Positions 42,216 through 50,783 of a stretch of DNA of 64,000 nucleotides are shown here, piece by piece. Positions within the stretch are counted from its first letter, which is position 1. Every line of letters begins with the position of its first letter. This DNA is from Methylobacterium durans. GTDB lineage: Bacteria > Pseudomonadota > Alphaproteobacteria > Rhizobiales > Beijerinckiaceae. Below the pieces are notes generated by a model, which saw nothing but the letters and a program-made list of their open reading frames with translations, made no database searches and was not told the DNA's origin. Both the position numbers and the translations under genes were made by a program. The stretch covers positions 2,728,001 through 2,792,000 of the forward strand of contig NZ_CP029550.1 in assembly GCF_003173715.1 (NCBI RefSeq). The letters run 5' to 3'.

Positions 42216-45164
42216 ATGGGAGCGACGCCCGAGCCGGCGACGAGCCAGAGGGCCGCCGCGCGCAACGATGCGGGGCTGACGCGGCGCCTCGCCGAGGCGC
42301 TGCAGGGCGAGGTGCGCTTCGATGCCTTCACCCGCGGGCGCTACGCGACCGACGCCTCGATCTACCAGATCGTGCCGGCGGGCGTCGTCTTTCCCCGCAA
42401 CGGGGCCGACATCGCCGCGACGCTCAAGATCGCGGCAGAGCACGGGGTGCCCGTCATCCTGCGGGGCGGCGGCACCTCGCAGAACGGCCAGCCGATCGGG
42501 CGCGGCCTCGTCGTCGATTGCTCACGCCACTTCAACGGGGTGCTGGCCTACGACGCGGAGGGCGGCACCATCACGGTCGAGCCCGGCATGGTGCTGGAGC
42601 GCCTGAACACGCGGGTGAAGGCGGACGGCTGGTTCTTCCCCGTCGAGCCCTCGACCGCCACCCGCTGCACCATCGGCGGCATGGCCGGCAACAATTCCTG
42701 CGGCGCCCGCTCGCTCCGCTTCGGCAAGATGAGCGACAACGTGCTCGGCATGGAGGCGCTGTTCCACGACGGCGAACCCTTCGGCTTCGGGCTCACCGGC
42801 AACGAGGCGAGCGGCGCAACGGGCGGCCCCCGGGCGGAGGATCTTGCCCGGCGGATGCGGGCGCTTGCCGAATCCGAGCGCGCCGAGATCCTGCGCATGT
42901 ACCCGCAGGTGCAGCGGCGCGTCGGCGGCTACAACCTCGATGCGCTGATCGAGGCGCGCCCGAACCTCGCCCATCTCCTCGTCGGCTCGGAGGGGACGCT
43001 GGCCGCGACGACCTCCGTCACCCTGAAGCTCTCGCGGCTGCCGACGCACCGGGTCATGGGGGTCTGCCATTTCCCGTCCTTCCGGGCGGCGATGGAGACC
43101 ACGAAGGCGATCGTCGACCTGAACCCCGTCGCGGTCGAGCTCGTCGACAACAACGTGCTGGTGCTCGGCGCCGACATCCCCCTCTTCCGCACGACGCTCG
43201 CCGACATCACCCGGGGCAAGCCCAACTGCCTGTTGCTCGCCGAGTTCGCCGGGGACGACCGCGACGCGCTGCTGGCCGACCTGAAACGCCTCGACGCCTG
43301 CATGGGCGACCACGGCTTCCCCGACGCCGTGGTCGAGGTGCCCGAGCCCGCCCGCCAGAAATCGGTCTGGGAGGTGCGCGAGGCCTGCCTCAACATCATG
43401 ATGTCGATGAAGGGCGACGCGAAGCCCGTCTCCTTCATCGAGGATTGCGCGGTGCCGCTGGAGCACCTCGCCGACTACACCGACGCGGTCACCGAGGTCT
43501 TCACGAAGCACGGCACCCGCGGCACGTGGTACGCCCACGCCTCCGTCGGCTGCCTGCACGTGCGCCCGATCCTCAACATGAAGGAGGGGGAGGACGTCGC
43601 GAAGATGCGCGCCATCGCCGAGGAGACCTCGGAGCTGGTGCGCCGCTACAAGGGCTCCTACTCGGGCGAGCACGGCGACGGCATCTCGCGCTCGGAATAT
43701 GTCGAGCCTCTGTTCGGGTCGCGCCTGACCCGCGCCTTCGAGACGGTGAAGGATTCCTTCGACCCGCAGAACCGCCTCAACCCCGGCAAGATCGTGCGGC
43801 CGCTGAAGATGGACGACCGCTCCCTGATGCGCTTCCAGCCTGGCTACGCCGTGAGCCAGCCCCTGCAGACCGCCCTCGACTGGTCGGAATGGGGCGGGTT
43901 CGGCGGCGCGGTCGAGATGTGCAACAACAACGGCACCTGCCGGAAGCTCGCGGGCGGGGCGATGTGCCCCTCCTACCGGGCGACGCGCGACGAGCAGCAC
44001 CTCACCCGCGGCCGGGCGAACTCCCTGCGCCTCGCGATCTCCGGCCAGCTCGGCCCGGAGGCCTTCACCAGCCCCGAGATGAAGCGGACGCTCGATCTCT
44101 GCGTCTCCTGCAAGGCCTGCCGCCGGGAATGCCCGACCGGCGTCGACATGGCCAAGATGAAGATCGAGTTCCTGCACCATTACCACGGCCGGCACGGGTT
44201 GCCCCTGAAGGAGCGGCTCGTGGCGGAGATGCCCCGCTACGCCGGCATCGCGGCCAAGCTCGCGCCGCTCCTCAACCTGCGCGACCGCTACGCGCCGCTC
44301 GCGCGCCTCTCCGAGCGCGTCGCCGGCCTCTCGGCCCGGCGCAGCCTGCCGCGCTGGCGCCGGGCCTGGGCCGAGACCGGCGAGGCCGCCCACCCGCAGG
44401 ACGTCACGGGGGATTTCCGCGACCTCATCCTGTTCGGCGACACGTTCAACCGGGCCTTCGAGCGGGAGAACCTGGAGGCGGCCGAGCGGGTGCTTGCCGC
44501 CGCGGGCTACCGCCTGCACCGGGTCTTCCCGGCAAAGGGCCGCCGGCCGCTCTGTTGCGGGCGCACCTACCTTGCCTCCGGCCAGACCGACCGGGCCCGG
44601 GCCGAGGCGCGGCGGACGCTGGAGACGCTGCTCCCCTTCATCCGCGCCGGCGCCCGCGTGGTCGGGCTGGAGCCCTCCTGCCTCCTCACCTTCCGCGACG
44701 AGTTCGCCGCCCTGCTGCCCGGCGAGTATGCGGGCGTGCTCGCCCGGAGCAGCTTCCTGTTCGAGGAGCTTCTCGCCGCCGACCTCGCCGCCGGGCGCAT
44801 CGAGCTGCCGCTCGCCGACCAGGGCGGCCGGGTCGCGCATCTGCACGGGCACTGCCATCAGAAGTCGTTCGGCGTGATGGGCTCGGTCGAGACCGTGCTG
44901 CGCCGGGTGCCGGGCCTCGAGGTGCGGCTCATCGAGTCGAGCTGCTGCGGCATGGCGGGCGCCTTCGGCTACGGCGCCGACACGATCGACGTCTCCTTCG
45001 CGATGGCCGAGCTCTCCCTGTTCCCGACGCTGCGCAAGGCCGGCCCGGACGATCTCGTCGTCGCCGACGGCACGAGCTGCCGCCACCAGATCCACGATGG
45101 GCTCGGGATTCACGCAGAACATGTGGCCCGCGTGCTTGATCGCGCGCTGGTCCCTCGACACTGA
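42216..45164 (+). CDS. FAD-binding and 4Fe-4S two-domain oxidoreductase (YdiJ/GlcD-GlcF-type 2-hydroxyacid dehydrogenase)
   Basis: 982 aa. The FAD_binding_4 domain is near the N-terminus (VILRGGGTSQNGQPIGRGLV, CTIGGMAGNNSCGARSLRFG). The FAD-oxidase C-terminal domain includes YKGSYSGEHGDGISRSEY and FDPQNRLNPGKIV. Then comes a ferredoxin-like cluster (LCVSCKACRRECPTGVDMAK, near residue 630) and two CCG domains (PLCCGRTYLASGQ, SSCCGMAGAFGYG). It is a fused form of the GlcD/GlcF or D-2-hydroxyglutarate/D-lactate dehydrogenase type feeding electrons to the quinone pool. The substrate is undetermined. Shine-Dalgarno GGGAGG precedes ATG 42216. A GntR gene follows 60 bp downstream. Confidence 0.9.
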   Translation: MGATPEPATSQRAAARNDAGLTRRLAEALQGEVRFDAFTRGRYATDASIYQIVPAGVVFPRNGADIAATLKIAAEHGVPVILRGGGTSQNGQPIGRGLVVDCSRHFNGVLAYDAEGGTITVEPGMVLERLNTRVKADGWFFPVEPSTATRCTIGGMAGNNSCGARSLRFGKMSDNVLGMEALFHDGEPFGFGLTGNEASGATGGPRAEDLARRMRALAESERAEILRMYPQVQRRVGGYNLDALIEARPNLAHLLVGSEGTLAATTSVTLKLSRLPTHRVMGVCHFPSFRAAMETTKAIVDLNPVAVELVDNNVLVLGADIPLFRTTLADITRGKPNCLLLAEFAGDDRDALLADLKRLDACMGDHGFPDAVVEVPEPARQKSVWEVREACLNIMMSMKGDAKPVSFIEDCAVPLEHLADYTDAVTEVFTKHGTRGTWYAHASVGCLHVRPILNMKEGEDVAKMRAIAEETSELVRRYKGSYSGEHGDGISRSEYVEPLFGSRLTRAFETVKDSFDPQNRLNPGKIVRPLKMDDRSLMRFQPGYAVSQPLQTALDWSEWGGFGGAVEMCNNNGTCRKLAGGAMCPSYRATRDEQHLTRGRANSLRLAISGQLGPEAFTSPEMKRTLDLCVSCKACRRECPTGVDMAKMKIEFLHHYHGRHGLPLKERLVAEMPRYAGIAAKLAPLLNLRDRYAPLARLSERVAGLSARRSLPRWRRAWAETGEAAHPQDVTGDFRDLILFGDTFNRAFERENLEAAERVLAAAGYRLHRVFPAKGRRPLCCGRTYLASGQTDRARAEARRTLETLLPFIRAGARVVGLEPSCLLTFRDEFAALLPGEYAGVLARSSFLFEELLAADLAAGRIELPLADQGGRVAHLHGHCHQKSFGVMGSVETVLRRVPGLEVRLIESSCCGMAGAFGYGADTIDVSFAMAELSLFPTLRKAGPDDLVVADGTSCRHQIHDGLGIHAEHVARVLDRALVPRH

Positions 45165-45224
45165 TTTCGGCGGAGCCTAAACGTAGCGTATGATCTCGAC
45201 CGTGCTCTCCGACCCAGTTGCCCG

Positions 45225-45902
45225 ATGAATAAAATCGATCCGGGTCTCGGCATCAGCCGGCGCTACCTCCACGACGAGGTCGCCGACCGGATGCGGGAAC
45301 TCATCCAGTCCGGCGAGATGGAGCCGCGCGCCCGCATCAACGAGGGCGAGCTGACGGAGCGCTTCGGCATCTCGCGCACCCCCTTGCGTGAGGCGATCAA
45401 GATCCTGGCGACCGAGGGCCTGCTCGAACTCCTGCCCAACCGCGGCGCGCGCGTCGCCAGCATCTCGCAGGGCGAGATCGAGGAGATGGTCGAGGTCATC
45501 GCCGGCCTCGAGGCGACGGCCGCGGAACTTGCCTGCCGCCGCATCACCGACGAGGAGGTCGCGGCGATCGAGGTCGAGCATGCGGCGATGGTCGCGGCCT
45601 GGAAGGCGGCGGACGAGGCGGAGTATTTCCGCATCAACCGCAGCATCCACGAAGCGATCATGCAGGCGAGCCGCAACGTCACGTTGTCCGGCATCTACAT
45701 GAGCCTGTCGGGGCGCATCCAGCGCTCGCGTTACAAGGCGCACCAGACCGCCGAGCAATGGGAGCGGGCGGTCCGCGAGCACGAGCAGATGGTCAATCTC
45801 CTCCATGCCCGCGACGGGGCCGGTCTGTCTCCGCTGATGCGCGAGCACATCCGCGGCAAGAAGCAGGTGATCGCCGCGAGCTACGGCGAGGCCGACGGCT
45901 GA
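45225..45902 (+). CDS. GntR-family regulator with FCD domain
   Basis: 225 aa. The winged HTH is at the N-terminus (LHDEVADRMRELIQSGEMEPRARINEGELTERFGISRTPLREAIKIL) and the FCD ligand domain has the metal-binding Asp/His pattern (MVEVIAGLEATAAELACRRI, INRSIHEAIMQAS, EHEQMVNLL, MREHI). It probably senses an organic acid and controls the adjoining dehydrogenase via the inverted repeat at 42129-42158. That link is inference from co-orientation and operator type. Confidence 0.92.
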   Translation: MNKIDPGLGISRRYLHDEVADRMRELIQSGEMEPRARINEGELTERFGISRTPLREAIKILATEGLLELLPNRGARVASISQGEIEEMVEVIAGLEATAAELACRRITDEEVAAIEVEHAAMVAAWKAADEAEYFRINRSIHEAIMQASRNVTLSGIYMSLSGRIQRSRYKAHQTAEQWERAVREHEQMVNLLHARDGAGLSPLMREHIRGKKQVIAASYGEADG

Positions 45903-45914
45903 GGCCGGGCCGGC

Positions 45915-45944
45915 CGGCTCTCGCGCGGTCGGCTCTCGCGCGGT
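45915..45944. repeat. 15-bp tandem duplication
   Basis: CGGCTCTCGCGCGGT occurs twice head-to-tail, followed by a partial third copy, in the 52-bp gap between two converging GntR genes. It contains CTCGCGCGG, which could pair weakly; no T-tract is present, so a terminator role is uncertain. Confidence 0.6.
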
Positions 45945-45954
45945 CGGCTTGGCC

Positions 45955-46614
45955 TCACGCGGCCGCGTTGTTGATCGAGCGCATGTTCGCCACGAGGTCG
46001 GCGAAGCGGTCCCCCTGAACCACCACATGCGCGCGCAGGACCTCCGCGGCCCGCGCCTCGTCGCCTGAGACGATCGCGTCCACGATCGCCGTGTGCTCGG
46101 CGAGCGACTGCGTGAGCCGCTGGCGGGCGCGCAGCTGCAGGCGGCGGAACGGGGCGAGGCGGCGGTGGAGCGTGCGGGCCTGCTCGCACAGGAACTCGTT
46201 CCGGCAGGCCCGGTAGACCACCGTGTGGAAGACGTAGTTCTCTTGGTAATAGGCCTCGGTGTCGCCGGCCTCGGCGGCGCGGGCGCAGGCCGCGAGCGCC
46301 TCCTTCAGGGCCGCCTCGTCCTCCGGCACCAGGCGGCGGGCCGCGAGGCGGCCGCAGGACGCCTCGATCTCCGCCATCGTCTCGAACATCGCCAGCAGGT
46401 GCTGCGGCTCCGGCGCGCTCACGATCGTGCCCCGGCGGGGCTTGGTCTCGACGAGACCGGTCATCGCGAGCTGGATCAGGGCCTCGCGGATCGGCGTGCG
46501 CGACACCCCGAATCGCTCGGCGAGCTGGACCTCGTCGAGGCGCGCGCCAAGGGGGAGGCGACCGTCGACGATCTCGTCCTCGATCGTCTGTTTGAGGCGC
46601 TGGGCCTGGCTCAT
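45955..46614 (-). CDS. GntR-family regulator with FCD domain, divergent from TRAP transporter
   Basis: 219 aa. HTH: LKQTIEDEIVDGRLPLGARLDEVQLAERFGVSRTPIREALIQLA, then KPRRGTIV. FCD domain: MFETMAEIEASCGRLAARRL, NYVFHTVVYRACRNEFLCEQ, LAEHTAIVDAIVSGDEARAAEVLRAHV. It is transcribed divergently from a DctPQM-type transporter, so it likely represses that operon until its substrate is present. Distinct from the GntR at 45225. Confidence 0.92.
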   Translation of the reverse strand: MSQAQRLKQTIEDEIVDGRLPLGARLDEVQLAERFGVSRTPIREALIQLAMTGLVETKPRRGTIVSAPEPQHLLAMFETMAEIEASCGRLAARRLVPEDEAALKEALAACARAAEAGDTEAYYQENYVFHTVVYRACRNEFLCEQARTLHRRLAPFRRLQLRARQRLTQSLAEHTAIVDAIVSGDEARAAEVLRAHVVVQGDRFADLVANMRSINNAAA

Positions 46615-46779
46615 TGCGGTATCCTCCCGAGCGGCAGCATTTTCCGGCCGCCGCCATTATGCAAGGGAGTTGACAAAATATACAAGTCGGTCTTTTCTGA
46701 ATACCAGAAGGCGCATTCAGTATAAATATTGCGCTGCACAAGATCGGCGCCGCATCGCGCGCCGCGGGAGAAACACGCC
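46615..46779. promoter_or_regulatory. Divergent control region between GntR and TRAP transporter genes
   Basis: A/T-rich over 46655-46730. TTGACA at 46670-46675 is a good -35-like element for the transporter. CTGAAT (46697-46702) and ATTCAG (46715-46720) form an inverted repeat directly before TATAAATATT. On the minus strand, CATAAT lies about 18 bp after TTGTAT, which suits the GntR gene. Element assignments are by eye. Confidence 0.5.
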
Positions 46780-47802
46780 ATGCCTCTCACTCGACGCCAC
46801 ATTCTCGCCTCGGGCCTCGCCGCACCCGCCCTCCTCAAGTTCGGTCTCGGCGCCGCGCAGGCGGCCACCACCCTCAAGCTGTCGCACCAGTTCCCGGGCG
46901 GCACGATCGACGAGGGCGATTTCCGCGATCGCATGTGCCGCAAGTTCGCCGCGACGATCGCCGAGCGCGCGAAGGGCGCCCTGGAGGTGCAGGTCTATCC
47001 GGGCTCGTCGCTGATGAAGACGAACGCCCAGTTCGGCGCGATGCGCAAAGGGGCGCTCGACATGTCGCTCTATCCCTCGCCCTACGCGGGCGGCGAGGTG
47101 CCGGAGCTGAACATCGGCCTGATGCCGGCCCTGGTGACCTCCTACGCGCAGGGCGTGGCCTGGAAGAAGGCGCCGGTCGGCCGGAAGCTCACCGAGATCC
47201 TCGATTCCAAGGGCATCATCCTCGTCTCCTGGGTCTGGCAGGCGGGCGGCGTCGCGAGCCGCGAGCGGCCGCTCTACGCGCCGGCGGACGCCAAGGGCCT
47301 CAAGGTCCGCGGCGGCTCGCGCGAGATGGACCTGATGATGAAGCAGGCGGGCGCGGCCACCCTCTCGATCCCCTCGAACGAATCCTACGCCGCCATGCAG
47401 ACGGGCGCGTGCGATGCGGTCATCACCTCCTCCACCAGCCTGATCTCGTTCCGCCTGGAGGAACTGGCGAAGGCCCTCACCTCCGGCCGCGAGCGCTCCT
47501 ACTGGTTCATGCTGGAGCCGATCATGATGTCGAAGATCGTGTTCTCGGGCCTCCCGAAGGACCAGCAGGACCTGATCATGTCGGTCGGCGAGGAGCTCGA
47601 GGCCTTCGGGCAGGCCGGTGCCAAGGCCGACGACACCCGGGTCGAGGAGGTCTTCACCAAGGCCGGCGCCAAGGTCCAGAACCTCGACGAGGCGACCATG
47701 GGCAAGTGGCGCGAGATCGCCCGCGAGACCGCCTGGAAGGACTACGCCGGCAAGAACGCCAATTGTGCCGAGCTCCTCAAGCTGGCGGAGCAGGTGTCAT
47801 GA
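46780..47802 (+). CDS. TRAP transporter substrate-binding protein, DctP family
   Basis: 340 aa with a twin-arginine-like signal (TRRHILASGLAAPALLKFGL). Mature part: TTLKLSHQFPGGTIDEGDFRDRMCRKFA, GALEVQVYPGSSLMKTNAQF, KGLKVRGGSREMDLMM and ESYAAMQTGACDAVITSSTSL. This is a periplasmic receptor for dicarboxylates or other organic acids. The ATG at 46780 follows GGGAGA. The stop overlaps the DctQ ATG (ATGA). The ligand cannot be told from sequence alone. Confidence 0.93.
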   Translation: MPLTRRHILASGLAAPALLKFGLGAAQAATTLKLSHQFPGGTIDEGDFRDRMCRKFAATIAERAKGALEVQVYPGSSLMKTNAQFGAMRKGALDMSLYPSPYAGGEVPELNIGLMPALVTSYAQGVAWKKAPVGRKLTEILDSKGIILVSWVWQAGGVASRERPLYAPADAKGLKVRGGSREMDLMMKQAGAATLSIPSNESYAAMQTGACDAVITSSTSLISFRLEELAKALTSGRERSYWFMLEPIMMSKIVFSGLPKDQQDLIMSVGEELEAFGQAGAKADDTRVEEVFTKAGAKVQNLDEATMGKWREIARETAWKDYAGKNANCAELLKLAEQVS

Positions 47803-48488
47803 GCCACGCCTTCGACGCGGCCTCCGCCGCCGCCGAAACCCACAGCACCCCGGAGCCCCGCATCCCGGGGCTCCTCGGCACGCTCGATCGGGGCGTCAAA
47901 TCCGTCAACCACGTGATCATGCTGCTCGGCGGCGTCGCGCTCGTCTGCGCCTGCCTCGTGCTGAGCTACAGCGTGGTCATCCGCTACGTCCTGCACGAGC
48001 CGACCGACTGGCAGGACGAGATGGCGGTGTTCCTGATCGTGGGCGCCACCTTCTTCTCCGCCGCTGCCGTCCAGGCCAAGCGCGGCCACGTGGCGATCGA
48101 GGCCCTGACCGGCCTCCTCTCGCCGCGGCTGAACCGGGCCCGCCTGCTGATGGCCGACGTCATCAGCTTCGTCTTCGTGGTGTTCTTCGCCTGGAAGAGC
48201 TGGTCGCTCCTGCACGAGGCCTGGGTCGACGGGCAGGTCTCGCAATCGACCTGGGGCCCGCCGCTCTGGATCCCCTACTCGCTGATGGCGGTGGGCATGA
48301 GCCTGCTCTCCGTGCAGTTCGTCCTGCAGATTGCGGAGGCGATCCTCTACGGCCCCGACAAGGCCGGCTGGGCCAAGCCGAAGATCGGCGTCGGCGCCGA
48401 CATCAACCGGGACCTGAAGGACCGTCCCGACCTGACGCCGAGCGGCCCCGACGTGATGGGCACGCAGACCACGGGGAGGCACCAATGA
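47799..48488 (+). CDS. TRAP transporter small permease, DctQ family
   Basis: 229 aa with four membrane helices (about residues 38-60, 75-95, 115-135 and 160-185). YSVVIRYVLHEPTDWQDEMAVFLIVGATFFSAAAV is the DctQ signature; also KRGHVAIEALTGLL. The hydrophilic C-terminal tail (about 40 residues) is longer than usual. Coupled by ATGA overlaps to the receptor upstream and the large permease downstream. Confidence 0.92.
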   Translation: MSHAFDAASAAAETHSTPEPRIPGLLGTLDRGVKSVNHVIMLLGGVALVCACLVLSYSVVIRYVLHEPTDWQDEMAVFLIVGATFFSAAAVQAKRGHVAIEALTGLLSPRLNRARLLMADVISFVFVVFFAWKSWSLLHEAWVDGQVSQSTWGPPLWIPYSLMAVGMSLLSVQFVLQIAEAILYGPDKAGWAKPKIGVGADINRDLKDRPDLTPSGPDVMGTQTTGRHQ

Positions 48489-49837
48489 GCGTCGCGGCAA
48501 TCGGCTTCCTCTACGCGGGGGCGACGCTGAGCGTGATGCTCGCGGGCATCCCCATCGCCTTCGCCCTCGGCTTCGTGGCGCTGGCCTTCATGGTCGCGTT
48601 CATGCCCGGCTCGTCGCTCGATACCGTGGCGCAGAACGTCTACGAGGAGATGGCCTCGATCACGCTGCTGTCGATCCCGCTCTTCATCCTGAAGGGGGCG
48701 GCGATCGGCCGGTCGAAGGCCGGCCAGGACCTCTACTCGGCCATGCACGCCTGGATGCACCGCATCCCCGGGGGCCTCGGCATCGCCAACGTCTTCGCCT
48801 GCGCGCTGTTCGCCGCCATGGCGGGTTCGAGCCCGGCCACCTGCTCGGCCATCGGCTCGGCGGGCATCCCGGAGATGCGCAAGCGCGGCTACTCGCCGGG
48901 CTTCGCCGCGGGCATCATCGCGGCGGGCGGCACGCTCGGCATCCTGCTGCCGCCCTCGATCACCATGATCCTCTACGCGGTGGCGGCCGAGCAGTCGCTG
49001 GGCCGGCTCTTCCTCGCCGGCATCGGGCCGGGCATCCTCCTCGTCGCGCTGTTCGCGGGCTGGGCGGTCTACCGCTTCCGCTCGGAATTCGCGGCGGCGA
49101 AGGTCGCCTACGAGCGCAACGGCACCGCCTCGCCGATCCTGGCGGAGGACAAGTACAGCATGCGGGAGCGCTTCTCGACGCTGCCGCGGGTGCTGCCCTT
49201 CGTCATCCTGCTCACCGGCGTGATGGTGGCGCTCTACGGCGGCTACGCCACGCCCTCCGAGACGGCCGGCCTCGGCGGCCTGCTGGCCCTCGCCCTGATC
49301 GCGGTGATCTACGGCGTCTGGCGCCCGAAGGACGTCAGCCCGATCCTCACGGCGACGCTCCGGGAATCGACGATGCTGATGCTGATCATCGGCATGTCGC
49401 TCCTCTACGCCTACGTGATGAGCTACCTCCACATCAGTCAGGCGGCGGCGGCGGCGATCGTCGCCATGCAGCTCTCGCCCTGGCTCCTCCTCGTCACGAT
49501 CCTGCTTCTTGTGATCGGCCTCGGCTTCTTCCTGCCGCCGGTCTCGATCATCCTGATGACGGCGCCGATCATCCTGCCGCCGCTCAAGGCCGCCGGGTTC
49601 GACCTCGTCTGGTTCGGCGTCGTGATGACGATCACCATGGAGATGGGGCTGATCCACCCGCCGGTGGGCCTCAACATCTTCGTCATCAAGAACATCGCCC
49701 CCGACATCCCGCTCTCGGACATCATCTGGGGCACGCTGCCCTTCGTGATCCTGATGGCGGTGGCGATCCTGATCCTGTGCCTCGTCCCCGGCATCGCCAT
49801 GTGGCTGCCCAATACCCTCCTGCCGACGACGCGGTAG
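48485..49837 (+). CDS. TRAP transporter large permease, DctM family
   Basis: 450 aa, about 12 membrane helices. Hallmarks: ANVFACALFAAMAGSSPATCSAIGSAGIPEM, GTLGILLPPSITMILYAV, ATPSETAGLGGLLALAL, IILMTAPIILPPLKAAGFDLVWFGVV and HPPVGLNIFVIKNIAP. It couples substrate uptake to the sodium or proton gradient. The ATG overlaps the upstream stop. A strong hairpin terminator follows 28 bp after the stop. Confidence 0.94.
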   Translation: MSVAAIGFLYAGATLSVMLAGIPIAFALGFVALAFMVAFMPGSSLDTVAQNVYEEMASITLLSIPLFILKGAAIGRSKAGQDLYSAMHAWMHRIPGGLGIANVFACALFAAMAGSSPATCSAIGSAGIPEMRKRGYSPGFAAGIIAAGGTLGILLPPSITMILYAVAAEQSLGRLFLAGIGPGILLVALFAGWAVYRFRSEFAAAKVAYERNGTASPILAEDKYSMRERFSTLPRVLPFVILLTGVMVALYGGYATPSETAGLGGLLALALIAVIYGVWRPKDVSPILTATLRESTMLMLIIGMSLLYAYVMSYLHISQAAAAAIVAMQLSPWLLLVTILLLVIGLGFFLPPVSIILMTAPIILPPLKAAGFDLVWFGVVMTITMEMGLIHPPVGLNIFVIKNIAPDIPLSDIIWGTLPFVILMAVAILILCLVPGIAMWLPNTLLPTTR

Positions 49838-49865
49838 CGGGCGCAGGCGGAACGCTTCGCGCGAG

Positions 49866-49894
49866 CGGCCCGGACCGGATGGTCCGGGCCGTTT
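49866..49894. terminator. Intrinsic terminator between converging genes
   Basis: CGGCCCGGACC, loop GGAT, GGTCCGGGCCG form a perfect 11-bp stem, followed on the plus strand by TTTG. It lies between the rightward TRAP permease stop and the leftward crotonase stop at 49907, so it may serve both directions, although the T-tract is only on the rightward side. Confidence 0.75.
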
Positions 49895-49906
49895 GCGTCC
49901 GCGGCC

Positions 49907-50704
49907 CTACCGCCCCGTCCAGTGCGGCGGGCGCTTGGCGAGGAAGGCCTCCATGCCCTCGCGGAAATCCTGGCTCATGTAGCATTGCAGGATCAGGTCC
50001 TCGCCCGCGCCCGTATCGCCCTCCTGCAGGCGGCGCAGGCCCTCCTTCGTGGCCTGGAGCGTCAGCGGGGCGTGGCCGGCCAGCAGCGTCGCGAGTTCCG
50101 CCGCGCGGCCCTCGAGCGCCTCGGCGTCGGCCACCACCTCGGTGACGAGGCCGACCGCCAGCGCCTCGTCGGCGCCGACGAGGCGGGCGGTGAACAGGAT
50201 GTCCTTCACCCGCGCCGGGCCGATCAGGGCCGAGAGCCGCTTGAGGTTCCCCTGCGACAGGCAATTGCCGAGGGTCCGCGCGATCGGGAAGCCGAAGCGG
50301 GCGTCCTGGGTCGCGATCCGCAGGTCGCAGGCCGCGGCGATGGCGGCGCCGCCGCCCGTGCAGGCTCCGGCGACGGCGGCGATCGTCGGCACGCGCAGGC
50401 GCTCCAGGGTGCCGAGCACCCGGTCCATGAAGCGCTCGTAGCCAAGCGCATCCTCGGGCGTCTTGAAGCTGCGGAACTGCGCGATGTCGGTGCCGGCGGC
50501 GAAGGCCTTCTCGCCGGCGCCCGTCACGATCAGCGCCTTGACCGTGGGATCCTCCGCCACCTGCCCGCACAGGGTGATCAGCCCCTCGTACATGCCGAAG
50601 GTGAGGGCGTTGCGCGCCTGCGGCCGGTTGAGGACGATGCGGGCGATGCCGGCCTCGTCCTTCGTGAACAGGAGTTCCTCGGTGGGGGAGGTCGGGTCGG
50701 TCAT
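49907..50704 (-). CDS. Enoyl-CoA hydratase/isomerase (crotonase) family protein with atypical active site
   Basis: 265 aa. The crotonase fold is clear: ARIVLNRPQARNALTFGMYEGL, EKAFAAGTDIAQFRSF (oxyanion hole 1), VAGACTGGGAAIAAACDLRIA (oxyanion hole 2), RFGFPIARTLGNCLSQGNLKRL. Both canonical hydratase Glu positions are substituted (GGAA where GGGxE is usual; FPIA where xPE is usual), so a hydratase reaction is doubtful. Decarboxylase, hydrolase or isomerase chemistry is possible. It lies downstream of a class III CoA-transferase on the same strand (79-bp gap). Confidence 0.85.
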   Translation of the reverse strand: MTDPTSPTEELLFTKDEAGIARIVLNRPQARNALTFGMYEGLITLCGQVAEDPTVKALIVTGAGEKAFAAGTDIAQFRSFKTPEDALGYERFMDRVLGTLERLRVPTIAAVAGACTGGGAAIAAACDLRIATQDARFGFPIARTLGNCLSQGNLKRLSALIGPARVKDILFTARLVGADEALAVGLVTEVVADAEALEGRAAELATLLAGHAPLTLQATKEGLRRLQEGDTGAGEDLILQCYMSQDFREGMEAFLAKRPPHWTGR

Positions 50705-50783
50705 CGTCGCAGGATCCCTGATTCGCGTCCGCCCTTCGTTGCGCGGAGGGCGGCGTCCGTCGTTGCGGCTGCCGCCCCGCCTA

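Noticed and set aside
41048..45139. 1,363-codon plus-strand frame spanning threonine aldolase and the dehydrogenase
   Set aside because: It is out of frame with the genuine dehydrogenase and antisense to the aldolase. Composition is shadow-like and no domain is visible.
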